Shown: in pieces, positions 17,622-26,311 of the stretch
How positions within the stretch are numbered: the stretch's first letter is position 1
Layout: every line of letters begins with the position of its first letter
Assembly: GCF_009696615.1 (NCBI RefSeq)
Contig: NZ_VULO01000012.1
Location: 52,459 to 116,458, forward strand
DNA from: Scrofimicrobium canadense
GTDB taxonomy: Bacteria > Actinomycetota > Actinomycetes > Actinomycetales > Actinomycetaceae
DNA length: 64,000 bases
Reading direction: 5' to 3'
The notes under the pieces: generated by a model
Seen by the model: the letters and a program-made list of their open reading frames with translations, nothing else
Told to the model about the DNA's origin: nothing
Database searches by the model: none
Translations under genes and position numbers: made by a program

Positions 17622-18195
17622 ATGAGCGTGATAAAAGTCTTGGACGTGAAAAGAACCTACGGCAAAGGACGGGACGCTTTTACTGCTGTCGACGGAGTAA
17701 CGTTTCAGGTGGAAGCAGGTGAACTTGTTGCAATTCTTGGGGTCAATAGTACGGGCAAAACATCACTTGTCGAAGTCATTGAGTGCCTTGCGCCGGCGTC
17801 TTCGGGCGTGGTGAAAGTACTGGGCTATGATCCAATCCGTCAGCGATCGTGCGTGTTAAGGCGCTTTCTGGTGGTGAACGGCGCCGACTAGATCTTGCAA
17901 TGGCCACTCTAGGGAACCCCCAGGTTCTTTTTGTTGACGAGCCGACAACTGGTCTTGATCCTGCTTCGCGTCAACGAACCTGGGAACTTGTGCGGATGAT
18001 GTTGCGCGGGGGAACCTCGGTTCTGCTTACCACCCACTACCTTGAGGAGGCAGAAGAGCTTGCTGATCGTGTCCTCATGATGTCTTCTGGGAAAGTTGTT
18101 GCATCGGGAACCGTTGCCGAAGTTGTAGCTGCCCAACCATCAACCATCAGTTTTACAGATGACGGAGGGCTTCTTCCTCGCGAGGTGGAGGGGCG
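17622..18195 (+). pseudogene. ABC transporter ATPase remnant, duplicate of the gene at 34963
   Basis: The first 75 codons mirror the intact ATPase (MSVIKVLDVKRTYGKG...), though with many silent and some amino-acid changes, including GVNSTGKTS for GVNGAGKTS in Walker A. At about 17848 the sequence jumps over 157 bp present in the intact copy. This deletion shifts the frame, and translation stops after 89 residues. The signature and Walker B region (LSGGERRRLDLA, VDEPTTGLD) then continues in another frame. After 18138 similarity fades and ends near 18195, where the convergent LacI gene begins. The permease, kinase and regulator that follow the intact copy are absent. A functional ATPase is not expected. 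Confidence 0.9.
17849..18138 (+). repeat. Direct repeat, left copy (partner 35347-35636)
   Basis: These 290 bp match 35347-35636 in the same orientation with two differences, G for C at the Walker B segment and G for A further on. The 5' part of the same two genes is far less alike, so this block was either copied recently by gene conversion or marks a recent recombination event. The copies are 17.5 kb apart. Confidence 0.9.
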
Positions 18196-19175
18196 CAGGA
18201 TTCTCTCTCGATGAGTGCGGTGGGGAGCACTGTGCGGCCTGGGCTCTCTCCATCAAGAAGTTTCAACACAGATGACAGTGCCTCTTTGCCGATACGCTCC
18301 CAATCTTGGGATACGGTTGTTAGCGGGGGAGGGAACGCTGAAGATTCATCGATGTTGTCGAAGCCGATGACGGAAATATCGTCGGGGATGCGAAGTCCTT
18401 TTTCTATCACCGCGCGGTATAGCCCAAGTGCCATCTGATCGTTGGCGACGAAAACGGCAGTCGGTTGCGATTCGTCAAGGAGTGTGCGGCCCAGAGTGTA
18501 TCCCGAATCTGGTGTCCAGTCACCGTGCAGAGGTGGAACCACTTTCCGTGCGCGCTGAGTGAGCGTGTCACGCCAGGTTGCTTCGCGGGATCGCGCGGAA
18601 TACGACTCTTGTGGTCCCGCAATGTGATAGACGGTGTCATGTCCCAGGTCTAGCAGCGTATTGACTGCCTGCCTGGTCCCAATCGATTGATCAAAATCCA
18701 CAGTGCTAACATCGCTAAAGATGGGCGGACCTAATATGACGCTGGGTAGATCGGCGGGCAGCTTCCAATCAGGTTGGTGATAGAAATCCGATGGGACAAT
18801 GGCAATTGCTGCGTCAATGAGCATCTCACCCAGACGTGTGAAAGCGCCGTCTGCCGCATTTCGGGTTTCCGCATCCAATGGCATGAGGGTGATCGTGTAC
18901 CCCTTATGGGCAGCAATTTCAGAGATAGCCTCAAGGGTACGGTGGTTTCCTACGGGGTGTAGGCTCTCATAGATCACGCCTATAGTGCGAAACATTCCGC
19001 TTTTCATGGCGCGCGCGGCCGAGTTGGGGCGATACCCGAGTTCGCGCATTGCAGCTAGAACTCGCTCACGTTTCTCTTTGGACACGTAGGGGGCACCATT
19101 CGATACTCGTGACACTGTTTGCGCTGACACTCCTGCGTGTCTGGCAACGTCGCTCATTGAAGGCCGTTTCGCCAT
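18153..19175 (-). CDS. LacI-family repressor of the arabinogalactan locus
   Basis: The 340-residue protein has an N-terminal LacI helix-turn-helix (SMSDVARHAGVSAQTVSRVS), the hinge helix (NSAARAMKSG) and a sugar-binding periplasmic-type core. The start is ATG 19175, with AGGA upstream; a GTG at 19196 lacks a ribosome site. It is divergent from the sugar importer and presumably represses it until an arabinogalactan-derived sugar binds. The last residues after ERESCAPP read into DNA related to the ABC pseudogene, so the original stop seems to have been lost and replaced by one at 18153. Confidence 0.9.
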   Translation of the reverse strand: MAKRPSMSDVARHAGVSAQTVSRVSNGAPYVSKEKRERVLAAMRELGYRPNSAARAMKSGMFRTIGVIYESLHPVGNHRTLEAISEIAAHKGYTITLMPLDAETRNAADGAFTRLGEMLIDAAIAIVPSDFYHQPDWKLPADLPSVILGPPIFSDVSTVDFDQSIGTRQAVNTLLDLGHDTVYHIAGPQESYSARSREATWRDTLTQRARKVVPPLHGDWTPDSGYTLGRTLLDESQPTAVFVANDQMALGLYRAVIEKGLRIPDDISVIGFDNIDESSAFPPPLTTVSQDWERIGKEALSSVLKLLDGESPGRTVLPTALIERESCAPPPREEEALRHL

Positions 19176-19277
19176 TTTTTCTGATCCTACCGTCACTGTG
19201 AAGCACGCTTAATCTACTTGTAACCTAGCGTAGCTTGACACGCTGGGAAGCTACTGGCAGTCTAATAGTAACCCAAT

Positions 19278-19324
19278 TGGTTGCGTAAACAGATAACTTC
19301 TACACTTCTCTGGTTGCGTAACCA
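19278..19324. promoter_or_regulatory. Two LacI-type operators before the sugar importer
   Basis: TGGTTGCGTAAACA at 19278-19291 and TGGTTGCGTAACCA at 19311-19324 share the central CG and nearly symmetric arms of LacI-family operators. Their starts are 33 bp apart, about three helical turns, so two dimers could bind the same DNA face. A related site (TTTTTACGTAACCA) lies at 26244-26257, before the GH30 gene. Confidence 0.75.
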
Positions 19325-19356
19325 TATGTCTAGCGAATAGGGCAGGTAATGACGCC

Positions 19357-20316
19357 ATGATGACACAAGCAACGGCGACACTTGCACCGGGAAGTGCTGC
19401 TTCATCCGGGAATACGAAGAAAAAAGGTCGTCAGCGTATGACATCTTCGCGTCGACAGGCCCGATCGGGATGGATGTTTGTTCTCCCTTTCTTGGTCGTC
19501 TTTATCGCGATGATTGTCATCCCAGTTGTCTATTCTCTCTACTTGAGCTTCTTTCGCGACCAGTTAGTCGGGGGCAATGCGTTTGTCGGCTTGTCGAACT
19601 ATGCGACTTTGTTTCAAGATGGCAAGTTCTGGTCTGGGCTCGGGCACGTCTCGATCTTCTTCGTCGTTCAGGTTCCTATCATGCTGGGGTTGGCGTTGGT
19701 GGCAGCTTTGGCAATAGATTCGGTTCGCCTCTATGGCCGAGGTTTCGTCCGCATTGCGGTATTTCTTCCGTATGCGGTGCCTGGAGTAGTAGCTGTGCTT
19801 ATCTGGGGTTTCATTTACGGCGACCAGTTCGGTCTCGTTGCATCAATCAACCAGTTCTTGAACTCGGATTGGCTCCAACCGCTCTCCAGTGAATGGATAC
19901 TGGTTTCCATCGGAAACATTGTGACCTGGGAGTTCATGGGTTACAACATGCTCATCATCTACTCGGGATTGAAGACTATTCCCACCGAACTGTATGAGGC
20001 TGCCGAAATTGATGGTGCGTCCCCATTTCAGATCGTTAAATCAATCAAGATTCCTGCAGTGCGTGGCCCACTCCTAATAACTCTCATCTTCTCGATTATC
20101 GGAAGTTTCCAGCTATTCAACGAGCCTAATCTCCTCAAACCGCTGCGTGACGGCGTGATTTCTAGCTATTACACGCCCAACATGTACGCCTACAACCTTT
20201 CAATCGCGGGTGGCCAATACAACTACGCGGCGACGGTTGCCATCGTCATGGGAATCCTCACCGCAATCATTGCCTACACCGTACAAATGCGCAGTGTGAA
20301 ATCGGAGGCCAAGTGA
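19357..20316 (+). CDS. Sugar ABC transporter permease, MalF/UgpA type
   Basis: The 319-residue membrane protein has a basic cytoplasmic N-terminus of about 40 residues, then six hydrophobic helices. The EAA loop is EAAEIDGASPFQIVKSIKIP near residue 212. Together with the next two genes it forms a carbohydrate uptake (CUT1) importer, likely for oligosaccharides released from arabinogalactan. It is the first gene of the operon, downstream of the two LacI operators. An ATPase is not encoded nearby, so the importer probably uses a shared MsmK-type ATPase from elsewhere. Confidence 0.92.
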   Translation: MMTQATATLAPGSAASSGNTKKKGRQRMTSSRRQARSGWMFVLPFLVVFIAMIVIPVVYSLYLSFFRDQLVGGNAFVGLSNYATLFQDGKFWSGLGHVSIFFVVQVPIMLGLALVAALAIDSVRLYGRGFVRIAVFLPYAVPGVVAVLIWGFIYGDQFGLVASINQFLNSDWLQPLSSEWILVSIGNIVTWEFMGYNMLIIYSGLKTIPTELYEAAEIDGASPFQIVKSIKIPAVRGPLLITLIFSIIGSFQLFNEPNLLKPLRDGVISSYYTPNMYAYNLSIAGGQYNYAATVAIVMGILTAIIAYTVQMRSVKSEAK

Positions 20317-21227
20317 TGACTGTCAATACCATTCACCCACAGGTGCGCAAAGGTCGTTCTCGTAAAGTAGCTGCCCAGGGCAGGACTATTAGGAAGTCCC
20401 CGGCGCTCGGCCTCCTCATGTTTTTCTTTGTTCTCTACACTGTGATCCCCTTGCTGTGGCTATTGATCAATGCAACGAAGAGCCAAGGCGATTTGCTTTC
20501 AACATTCGGCTTGTGGTTCGGGAAAGACTTCAATCTCTTTGACAATATTTATGAGACCTTGACCTATCGCGACGGTATCTTCGCCAAATGGCTGCGCAAT
20601 ACCTTGTTGTATGTCGTGGTTGGAGCAGGCGGAGCCACGTTGCTGGCTGCCCTAGGAGGATACGGTCTAGCAAAATATAAGTTCCGAGGACGCGGCGCAG
20701 TGTTTGCGGCGGTCATCGGCGCTGTAGCAGTACCAGGAACAGCTTTAGCGGTCCCAACATTCCTGCTTTTTGCACAGATCGGACTTACCAACACTCCCTG
20801 GGCCATTATCCTTCCATCACTTGTCAGTCCCTTCGGTCTATACCTGATATGGACCTATGCAAAGGACGCGATTCCAGATGAACTTCTTGAAGCTGCACGC
20901 ATGGACGGCGCGGGAGAACTGCGTATCTTTTTCACAATCGCATTGCGCCTGTTAGCTCCGGGTGTGGTCACGGTATTACTGTTCGCAATCGTGGCAACAT
21001 GGAACAATTATTTCCTCCCTCTCATCATGCTTTCAGACCCTGAGTGGTATCCGCTCACTGTGGGACTTAGCCAATGGAATTCACAAGCAAACGGATCCGC
21101 GGCAGAACCGATCTACAACTTGGTTGTGACGGGATCACTATTGACGGTCATTCCGATCGTATTGATCTTCTTACTGTTACAACGCTACTGGGAATCTGGC
21201 TTAGCTGCCGGCAGCGTCAAGCAGTAG
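20313..21227 (+). CDS. Sugar ABC transporter permease, MalG/UgpE type
   Basis: The 304-residue second permease overlaps the first by 4 bp (ATGA). Six hydrophobic helices follow a basic N-terminus. The EAA loop reads EAARMDGAGELRIFFTIALR, and the tail (LQRYWESGLAAGSVKQ) is typical of the MalG side of CUT1 importers. It pairs with the preceding permease to form the channel. Confidence 0.92.
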   Translation: MMTVNTIHPQVRKGRSRKVAAQGRTIRKSPALGLLMFFFVLYTVIPLLWLLINATKSQGDLLSTFGLWFGKDFNLFDNIYETLTYRDGIFAKWLRNTLLYVVVGAGGATLLAALGGYGLAKYKFRGRGAVFAAVIGAVAVPGTALAVPTFLLFAQIGLTNTPWAIILPSLVSPFGLYLIWTYAKDAIPDELLEAARMDGAGELRIFFTIALRLLAPGVVTVLLFAIVATWNNYFLPLIMLSDPEWYPLTVGLSQWNSQANGSAAEPIYNLVVTGSLLTVIPIVLIFLLLQRYWESGLAAGSVKQ

Positions 21228-21313
21228 AAGTCTGAGTGGCAACCGGGCTCTCAGAAATCCCTTAAGAAAACCTGTGAACCAGCAGAAAACAAAAGAAAAG
21301 GAAACCTACCGTC

Positions 21314-22687
21314 ATGGTACGTAAATACACACGGAGTCGGGTCGGGTCAATGGTGGCCCTACTTGGCGTTGCCTCGCTGGCATTAGTAGCTTGTGGGGGA
21401 GCCAAAGATGCTCCTTCTTCAAACGCCAATCAATCAGGAGATGCTGTTGCTCCTTCGAGTGATGTCCTCGAAGAGGCGCTAGAAAAGGGAGGTGAGCTCA
21501 CCTACTGGACATGGACGCCCTCTGCGGAAGCTCAGGTTGCGGCTTTTGAAGCCAAATATCCCAACGTCAAGGTCAACGTTGCCAATGTAGGAACGAACAC
21601 CGAGCAATACACTAAACTTCAAAATGCGATTCAAGCAGGCTCAGGTGCTCCCGATGTGGCCCAGGTTGAGTACTACGCAATACCGCAGTTCTCTTTGTCG
21701 GATTCTCTTGTCGATCTCTCAGAGTACGGTTTTGGCGATTTGGCTGATCAATACACTCCTGGACCGTGGTCATCAGTCACTGAAGGCGACAAGGTTTGGG
21801 GACTTCCCCAAGACTCAGGCCCCATGGCACTCTTCTACAATAAGGCAGTATTCGATGCTGCAGGCATCACTGAAGCCCCCAAGACTTGGGATGAATTTGC
21901 CGAAGCAGCGAAGAAAATCAACGAACATGACTCTTCGGTCTACATCACCAATGACTCTGGCGATGCAGGTTTCACGACTTCGATGATCTGGCAGGCTGGG
22001 GGACACCCATTCTCTGTTGAGGGGACCGACGTCACTATCAATCTGCAGGACGAGGGGGCGAAGAAATGGGCCGACATGTGGAGTCCGCTAGTCGAAGACG
22101 GTCTGATTTCACCCATTGCAGGGTGGTCAAATGAGTGGTATCAAGGCCTTAACCAGGGCAAAATAGCCTCATTGATCACGGGAGCATGGATGCCCGGCAC
22201 GCTGATGAGCGCGGTCGAAGAAACAGCTGGGGATTGGCGGGTGGCTCCAATTCCAACATACGACGGAACAGCAGCTAATGCTGAGAACGGTGGCGGCGGC
22301 CAGGTAGTCGTCAAACAGTCTCAGAATCCTGAGTTGGCAGCTGCCTTCCTCAAGTGGCTCAACAACGATCCGGAATCAATCAAGATCTTCCTGGAATCGG
22401 GTGGATTCCCTGCCACCGTGGCTGACCTGGAATCGGAAGAATTCCTATCACAGACACCTGAGTATTTTGGCGGTCAAGAGATCAACAGAGTCTTGGCTGC
22501 TGGCGCATCTGACGTTCTCGCGGGCTGGAATTACCTGCCCTACCAGGTGTATGCCAACTCTATCTTCGGTGACACAGTGGGTAGCGCGTATGCCAATAAG
22601 ACCGATATCAATGCGGGGCTCAAGGCTTGGCAGGAAGCATTGGTTGAATACGGCAATGCTCAGGGATTCACAGTAACCGGCGAATAG
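21314..22687 (+). CDS. Sugar-binding lipoprotein of the ABC importer
   Basis: The 457-residue solute-binding protein has a lipoprotein signal with lipid attachment at C27 (SLALVAC). The mature part is a family-1 sugar-binding protein (GELTYWTWTPSAEAQVAAFE; LWIN-like motifs replaced by actinobacterial forms). It captures the oligosaccharide outside the membrane for the two permeases. The ATG at 21314 has an AAAGGAAA site. A strong hairpin after the stop may protect this message segment, giving more binding protein than downstream enzymes. Confidence 0.92.
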   Translation: MVRKYTRSRVGSMVALLGVASLALVACGGAKDAPSSNANQSGDAVAPSSDVLEEALEKGGELTYWTWTPSAEAQVAAFEAKYPNVKVNVANVGTNTEQYTKLQNAIQAGSGAPDVAQVEYYAIPQFSLSDSLVDLSEYGFGDLADQYTPGPWSSVTEGDKVWGLPQDSGPMALFYNKAVFDAAGITEAPKTWDEFAEAAKKINEHDSSVYITNDSGDAGFTTSMIWQAGGHPFSVEGTDVTINLQDEGAKKWADMWSPLVEDGLISPIAGWSNEWYQGLNQGKIASLITGAWMPGTLMSAVEETAGDWRVAPIPTYDGTAANAENGGGGQVVVKQSQNPELAAAFLKWLNNDPESIKIFLESGGFPATVADLESEEFLSQTPEYFGGQEINRVLAAGASDVLAGWNYLPYQVYANSIFGDTVGSAYANKTDINAGLKAWQEALVEYGNAQGFTVTGE

Positions 22688-22711
22688 CTGCTGGTGCTGT
22701 AAAGAACGACT

Positions 22712-22737
22712 GTGGGGCGGTCACTAGGCCGCCCCAC
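22712..22737 (+). terminator. Intergenic hairpin after the binding-protein gene
   Basis: GTGGGGCGG and CCGCCCCAC form a perfect 9-bp GC-rich stem with an 8-nt loop. No T-run follows, and the next gene starts 23 bp later with its own AAGGAG. It is more likely an mRNA-stabilising or partial-termination element within the operon than a full terminator. Confidence 0.6.
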
Positions 22738-22760
22738 TCAAACAAGGAGATTTAGGGCGT

Positions 22761-24533
22761 ATGTCCGCTACTTTCGCAGTGGTTGGTAACCAGTTCCAGT
22801 TGGATGGTCAACCTTTTCAAGTGCTTTCGGGAGCCATTCACTATTTCCGGGTTCCTCGCGCGTATTGGAGAGACCGTATTCATAAAGCCCACCAGATGGG
22901 GCTGAATACAATCGAGACCTATGTTCCCTGGAATCTTCACGAACCACGCCGCGGTGAGTGGATCGACACTGACATGCTGGACCTGGCAGGTTTCCTGGAT
23001 GCTGTTGCGGATGAGGGCATGAAGGCGATTGTGCGGCCTGGCCCGTTCATTTGTGCAGAGTTCAACGGTGGAGGGCTGCCAGGATGGTTGTCCGATTCAG
23101 GGCGCATTCCAGTTCGCGGATCCGATCCGCGGTATTTGGAGCCCACCCTTGAATACCTGGACACGGTGTACGGCATCGTTGCACCGCGGCAAATTGATCG
23201 TGGCGGGCCGGTAATCCTCGTCCAAATTGAAAACGAATACGGAGCCTACGGCGAAGACGCGGTCTATTTGCGCACCTTGGTGGATGCCACTCGATCAGCG
23301 GGAATAACAGTGCCATTGACGACTGTTGACCAGCCAAGGCCAGAAATGTTGCAGCGGGGGACTCTGCCTGATCTTCTAGCGACAGCGTCGTTTGGTTCTC
23401 GCACCCGAGAGCGCCTACAGAATCTGCGAGAGGTTCAGCCTACGGGCCCATTGATGTGCTCTGAGTTTTGGGACGGATGGTTCGACCAGTGGGGAGACTA
23501 CCACCATGTCACCTCGGCTACAGACTCAGCAGCTGAGCTTCGGACACTGCTGGAGTTGGGGGCAAGCGTCAACATATATATGGTGCATGGGGGCACCAAT
23601 TTCGGTTTCACCAATGGAGCTAATGACAAGGGACTCTATCGACCCATCGCTACTTCGTATGACTATGATGCTCCTTTGGATGAGGCGGGACACCCGACTG
23701 AAAAGTACTGGGCATTTCAGGATGTTCTGAAAGATTTCACCGACCAGAAAGTGGGTCAGCCTGAGGGATTCCACCCGGCTCCGACCCCCCAGCCTCGCGA
23801 GATTGCTAGAGCTCGGTTTTTGTCAGCAATCGACTCGTCGAATGCGTGGCGTCGCTTCACTGAACTGCCTACCATGGACCAGGTAGAACACTATCAGGGG
23901 TTCATGGCTTACCGTGCTTCCTTCGCCCCCCTGGTCGGCGAGCAAATTCTGGAGTTTGTGGATGTTCGGGACAGAGCTGTTGTCTTCGCTGATGGCCGAG
24001 TGTGCGGTGTTATCGAAAGAATGGATAACCAAAACTCGATCCTCCTTCCCGGGGGAACGAGTTCTGTAACTTTGGTCGTCGAGGACCAGGGAAGAGTGAA
24101 TTACGGTCCACGTATTGGTGAAGCCAAGGGACTCATTGGACCAGCCCTTATTAGTGGACGAGAAGTTACCGAATGGGAGATTATGCCACTTCCTTTCGAG
24201 CAAGGGGAGCAAGCTACAGCCCTGGTGGAGACTTGGGAGAATAACAACAGTAGTGAGCCTGTCGTCGAACCAACACTGCTTCAATATCAGTTTGAGTGTG
24301 ACCAGCAAAACGACTTGTTTTTCAGTATCCCTCCCTGGCAGCACGGATTGTTGTGGATCAATGGGTACTTGCTAGGGCGCTTCAATTCACGGGGACCACA
24401 GAAGACCTTGTATGTGCCAGGGCCACTGTTGCGCCCCGGAAAGAACGACATCCTTATTCTGGAAATGGGTTCCACACCACGACCACGCGTAGCATTTTCC
24501 GCCAGCCCTGACCTAGGACCAATAGATTGGTGA
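22761..24533 (+). CDS. Beta-galactosidase, glycoside hydrolase family 35
   Basis: The 590-residue enzyme is recognisable as GH35 from SGAIHYFRVPRAYWRDRI, VRPGPFICAEFNGGGLPGWL and MVHGGTNFGF. By family comparison the acid/base is E159 (IENEYG) and the nucleophile E235 (SEFWDGW). There is no signal peptide, so it acts inside the cell on imported galacto-oligosaccharides, releasing galactose. The catalytic barrel spans about residues 5-330, with beta-sandwich domains after it. It follows the importer genes in the same operon. Confidence 0.93.
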   Translation: MSATFAVVGNQFQLDGQPFQVLSGAIHYFRVPRAYWRDRIHKAHQMGLNTIETYVPWNLHEPRRGEWIDTDMLDLAGFLDAVADEGMKAIVRPGPFICAEFNGGGLPGWLSDSGRIPVRGSDPRYLEPTLEYLDTVYGIVAPRQIDRGGPVILVQIENEYGAYGEDAVYLRTLVDATRSAGITVPLTTVDQPRPEMLQRGTLPDLLATASFGSRTRERLQNLREVQPTGPLMCSEFWDGWFDQWGDYHHVTSATDSAAELRTLLELGASVNIYMVHGGTNFGFTNGANDKGLYRPIATSYDYDAPLDEAGHPTEKYWAFQDVLKDFTDQKVGQPEGFHPAPTPQPREIARARFLSAIDSSNAWRRFTELPTMDQVEHYQGFMAYRASFAPLVGEQILEFVDVRDRAVVFADGRVCGVIERMDNQNSILLPGGTSSVTLVVEDQGRVNYGPRIGEAKGLIGPALISGREVTEWEIMPLPFEQGEQATALVETWENNNSSEPVVEPTLLQYQFECDQQNDLFFSIPPWQHGLLWINGYLLGRFNSRGPQKTLYVPGPLLRPGKNDILILEMGSTPRPRVAFSASPDLGPIDW

Positions 24534-24579
24534 GCACCATCGTTGCCGACCTGACCCCGAGATTGAGGATGTAGTCACT

Positions 24580-26079
24580 ATGCTTTCTGCCACTATTACC
24601 ACTCACCATGACTTCCGAGTAGCTCCAGTTGACCGCAAGCTATTTGGGGCTTTCGTAGAGCATTTGGGGCGTTGCGTCTACACAGGAATTTACGAGCCGG
24701 AACATCCTGAATCTGACGATAGAGGTTTCCGCAAGGATGTCATAGACGCGGTGAGAGACTTGGGGATTTCCACAGTGAGATATCCAGGCGGCAATTTCGT
24801 TTCAGGCTACCGGTGGGAGGACGGTGTCGGGCCCCTTGAACGACGCCCAGTTCGCCTCGATTTGGCCTGGCATACGACTGAAACAAACGAATTTGGAACG
24901 AACGAATTCATGGAATGGGCTTCGCGCGCAAGCATTGAGCCCATGATGGCTGTCAACTTGGGTACTCGCGGCATTATGGAGGCGGTTGACCTTCTGGAGT
25001 ATTGCAATGGCGGGACTCACACCGCGTTAGCTGACCTGCGTCGATCTCATGGCGCTGAGAAGCCTTACGGGATCACTATGTGGTGTTTGGGCAATGAGAT
25101 GGATGGCCCATGGCAGACGGGCCATAAGACCGCCCAAGAATACGGCCGTTTAGCGGCAGAAACTGCTCGGGCGATGCGCGCAGTAGATCCAACATTGCAA
25201 CTAGTGGCATGTGGATCATCGAACTCGGGAATGCCCACGTTCGGGCGGTGGGAGTATGAGGTTCTTCAAGAAACGTATGAGGACGTCGACTTCATATCCG
25301 CTCATAGCTACTATCAAGAACATGATGGCGACTTGGGTTCCTTCCTTGCCTCCGCCGTCGATCTCGATGGATTTGTGGAATCTGTTGCGGCCACCATTGA
25401 GGCAGTGCGGGCTCAGAAGCGTTCACAGAAACGCGTCTATATCTCTTTAGATGAATGGAACGTTTGGTATCAATCTCGTCAAGATGAGCAAGTTCCGCAA
25501 GGTGATGATTGGCCAGTTGCTCCCAAGCTCTTAGAGGACAACTATTCGGTTGCGGATGCAGTGGTAGTAGGCTCCCTGTTGATCTCGATACTCCGACATT
25601 CCGATGTCATCAAATCTGCGTCGTTGGCGCAGTTGGTCAACGTGATTGCCCCCATCATGACTGAGCCTGGCGGAAAAATGTGGAAGCAGACTACATACCA
25701 TCCGTTCCAGCACGTCTCTCAGATGGCGCGTGGTGAAGTTTTGCAGACGCTCATTTCTAGCCCTACATACGAAACCAACAGATACGGAGACGTCGATGTA
25801 TTGGATGCGGTGAGCGTGGCCAACGATTCGGAAGAAGTGGTTTTTGCGGTCAACCGCAGTCAGCATGAACAAATGGAGCTGACAGTCAGATCAGGCCATA
25901 AGGTGCGATCTGTGCAGGCGACAACGTACGCGTCTGCTGACCCCTATTGGAAAGCAGGGCCTTCTGATGACGCGAGTGTGCTTCCGGTGGTGAATGCGAC
26001 TGCTCGCATAGAGGGAAAATGCGTCAAGGTGACATTGCCGCCGGTGTCTTGGAATGTGATCAGAATGCCGCAAGCGTGA
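24580..26079 (+). CDS. Alpha-L-arabinofuranosidase, glycoside hydrolase family 51
   Basis: The 499-residue protein is GH51 throughout: LFGAFVEHLGRCVYTGIYEP, STVRYPGGNFVSGYRWEDGV, and WCLGNEMDGPWQ with the acid/base E173. The nucleophile is E292 in LDEWNVWY. There is no signal peptide. It removes arabinofuranose side chains from imported oligosaccharides, which fits with the GH35 enzyme for dismantling arabinogalactan fragments in the cytoplasm. GAGGATG precedes the ATG. Confidence 0.93.
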   Translation: MLSATITTHHDFRVAPVDRKLFGAFVEHLGRCVYTGIYEPEHPESDDRGFRKDVIDAVRDLGISTVRYPGGNFVSGYRWEDGVGPLERRPVRLDLAWHTTETNEFGTNEFMEWASRASIEPMMAVNLGTRGIMEAVDLLEYCNGGTHTALADLRRSHGAEKPYGITMWCLGNEMDGPWQTGHKTAQEYGRLAAETARAMRAVDPTLQLVACGSSNSGMPTFGRWEYEVLQETYEDVDFISAHSYYQEHDGDLGSFLASAVDLDGFVESVAATIEAVRAQKRSQKRVYISLDEWNVWYQSRQDEQVPQGDDWPVAPKLLEDNYSVADAVVVGSLLISILRHSDVIKSASLAQLVNVIAPIMTEPGGKMWKQTTYHPFQHVSQMARGEVLQTLISSPTYETNRYGDVDVLDAVSVANDSEEVVFAVNRSQHEQMELTVRSGHKVRSVQATTYASADPYWKAGPSDDASVLPVVNATARIEGKCVKVTLPPVSWNVIRMPQA

Positions 26080-26243
26080 TCTCTGAAGCATCCACCGACG
26101 AAATAGGAGAGCAGGTGAAGATACAGATCGTAGAACTATTGGTTTGACAGTAACGCTTCTGGCCCATCAACAGTTGTGGACTGCCGATTTCCTTCCTCAG
26201 GGACGGCGGGGACTAATCATGCGTGGGAGCAAAGACGCTTCTA

Positions 26244-26257
26244 TTTTTACGTAACCA
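26244..26257. promoter_or_regulatory. LacI-type operator before the surface GH30 gene
   Basis: TTTTTACGTAACCA matches the right half of the two operators at 19.3 kb exactly (GTAACCA after the central C) and the left half in part. It is in a 232-bp gap upstream of the GH30 start, so the secreted enzymes appear to form a second transcript under the same repressor. Confidence 0.55.
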
Positions 26258-26311
26258 TTTTATCGATCTTTGAACCACTGAACACCATCACAAAGAAGAG
26301 AAGGAGTAAAG

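Noticed and set aside
17622..17891. A separate functional 89-residue ATPase-like protein
   Set aside because: It ends at a frameshift caused by the 157-bp deletion and lacks the signature and Walker B parts.
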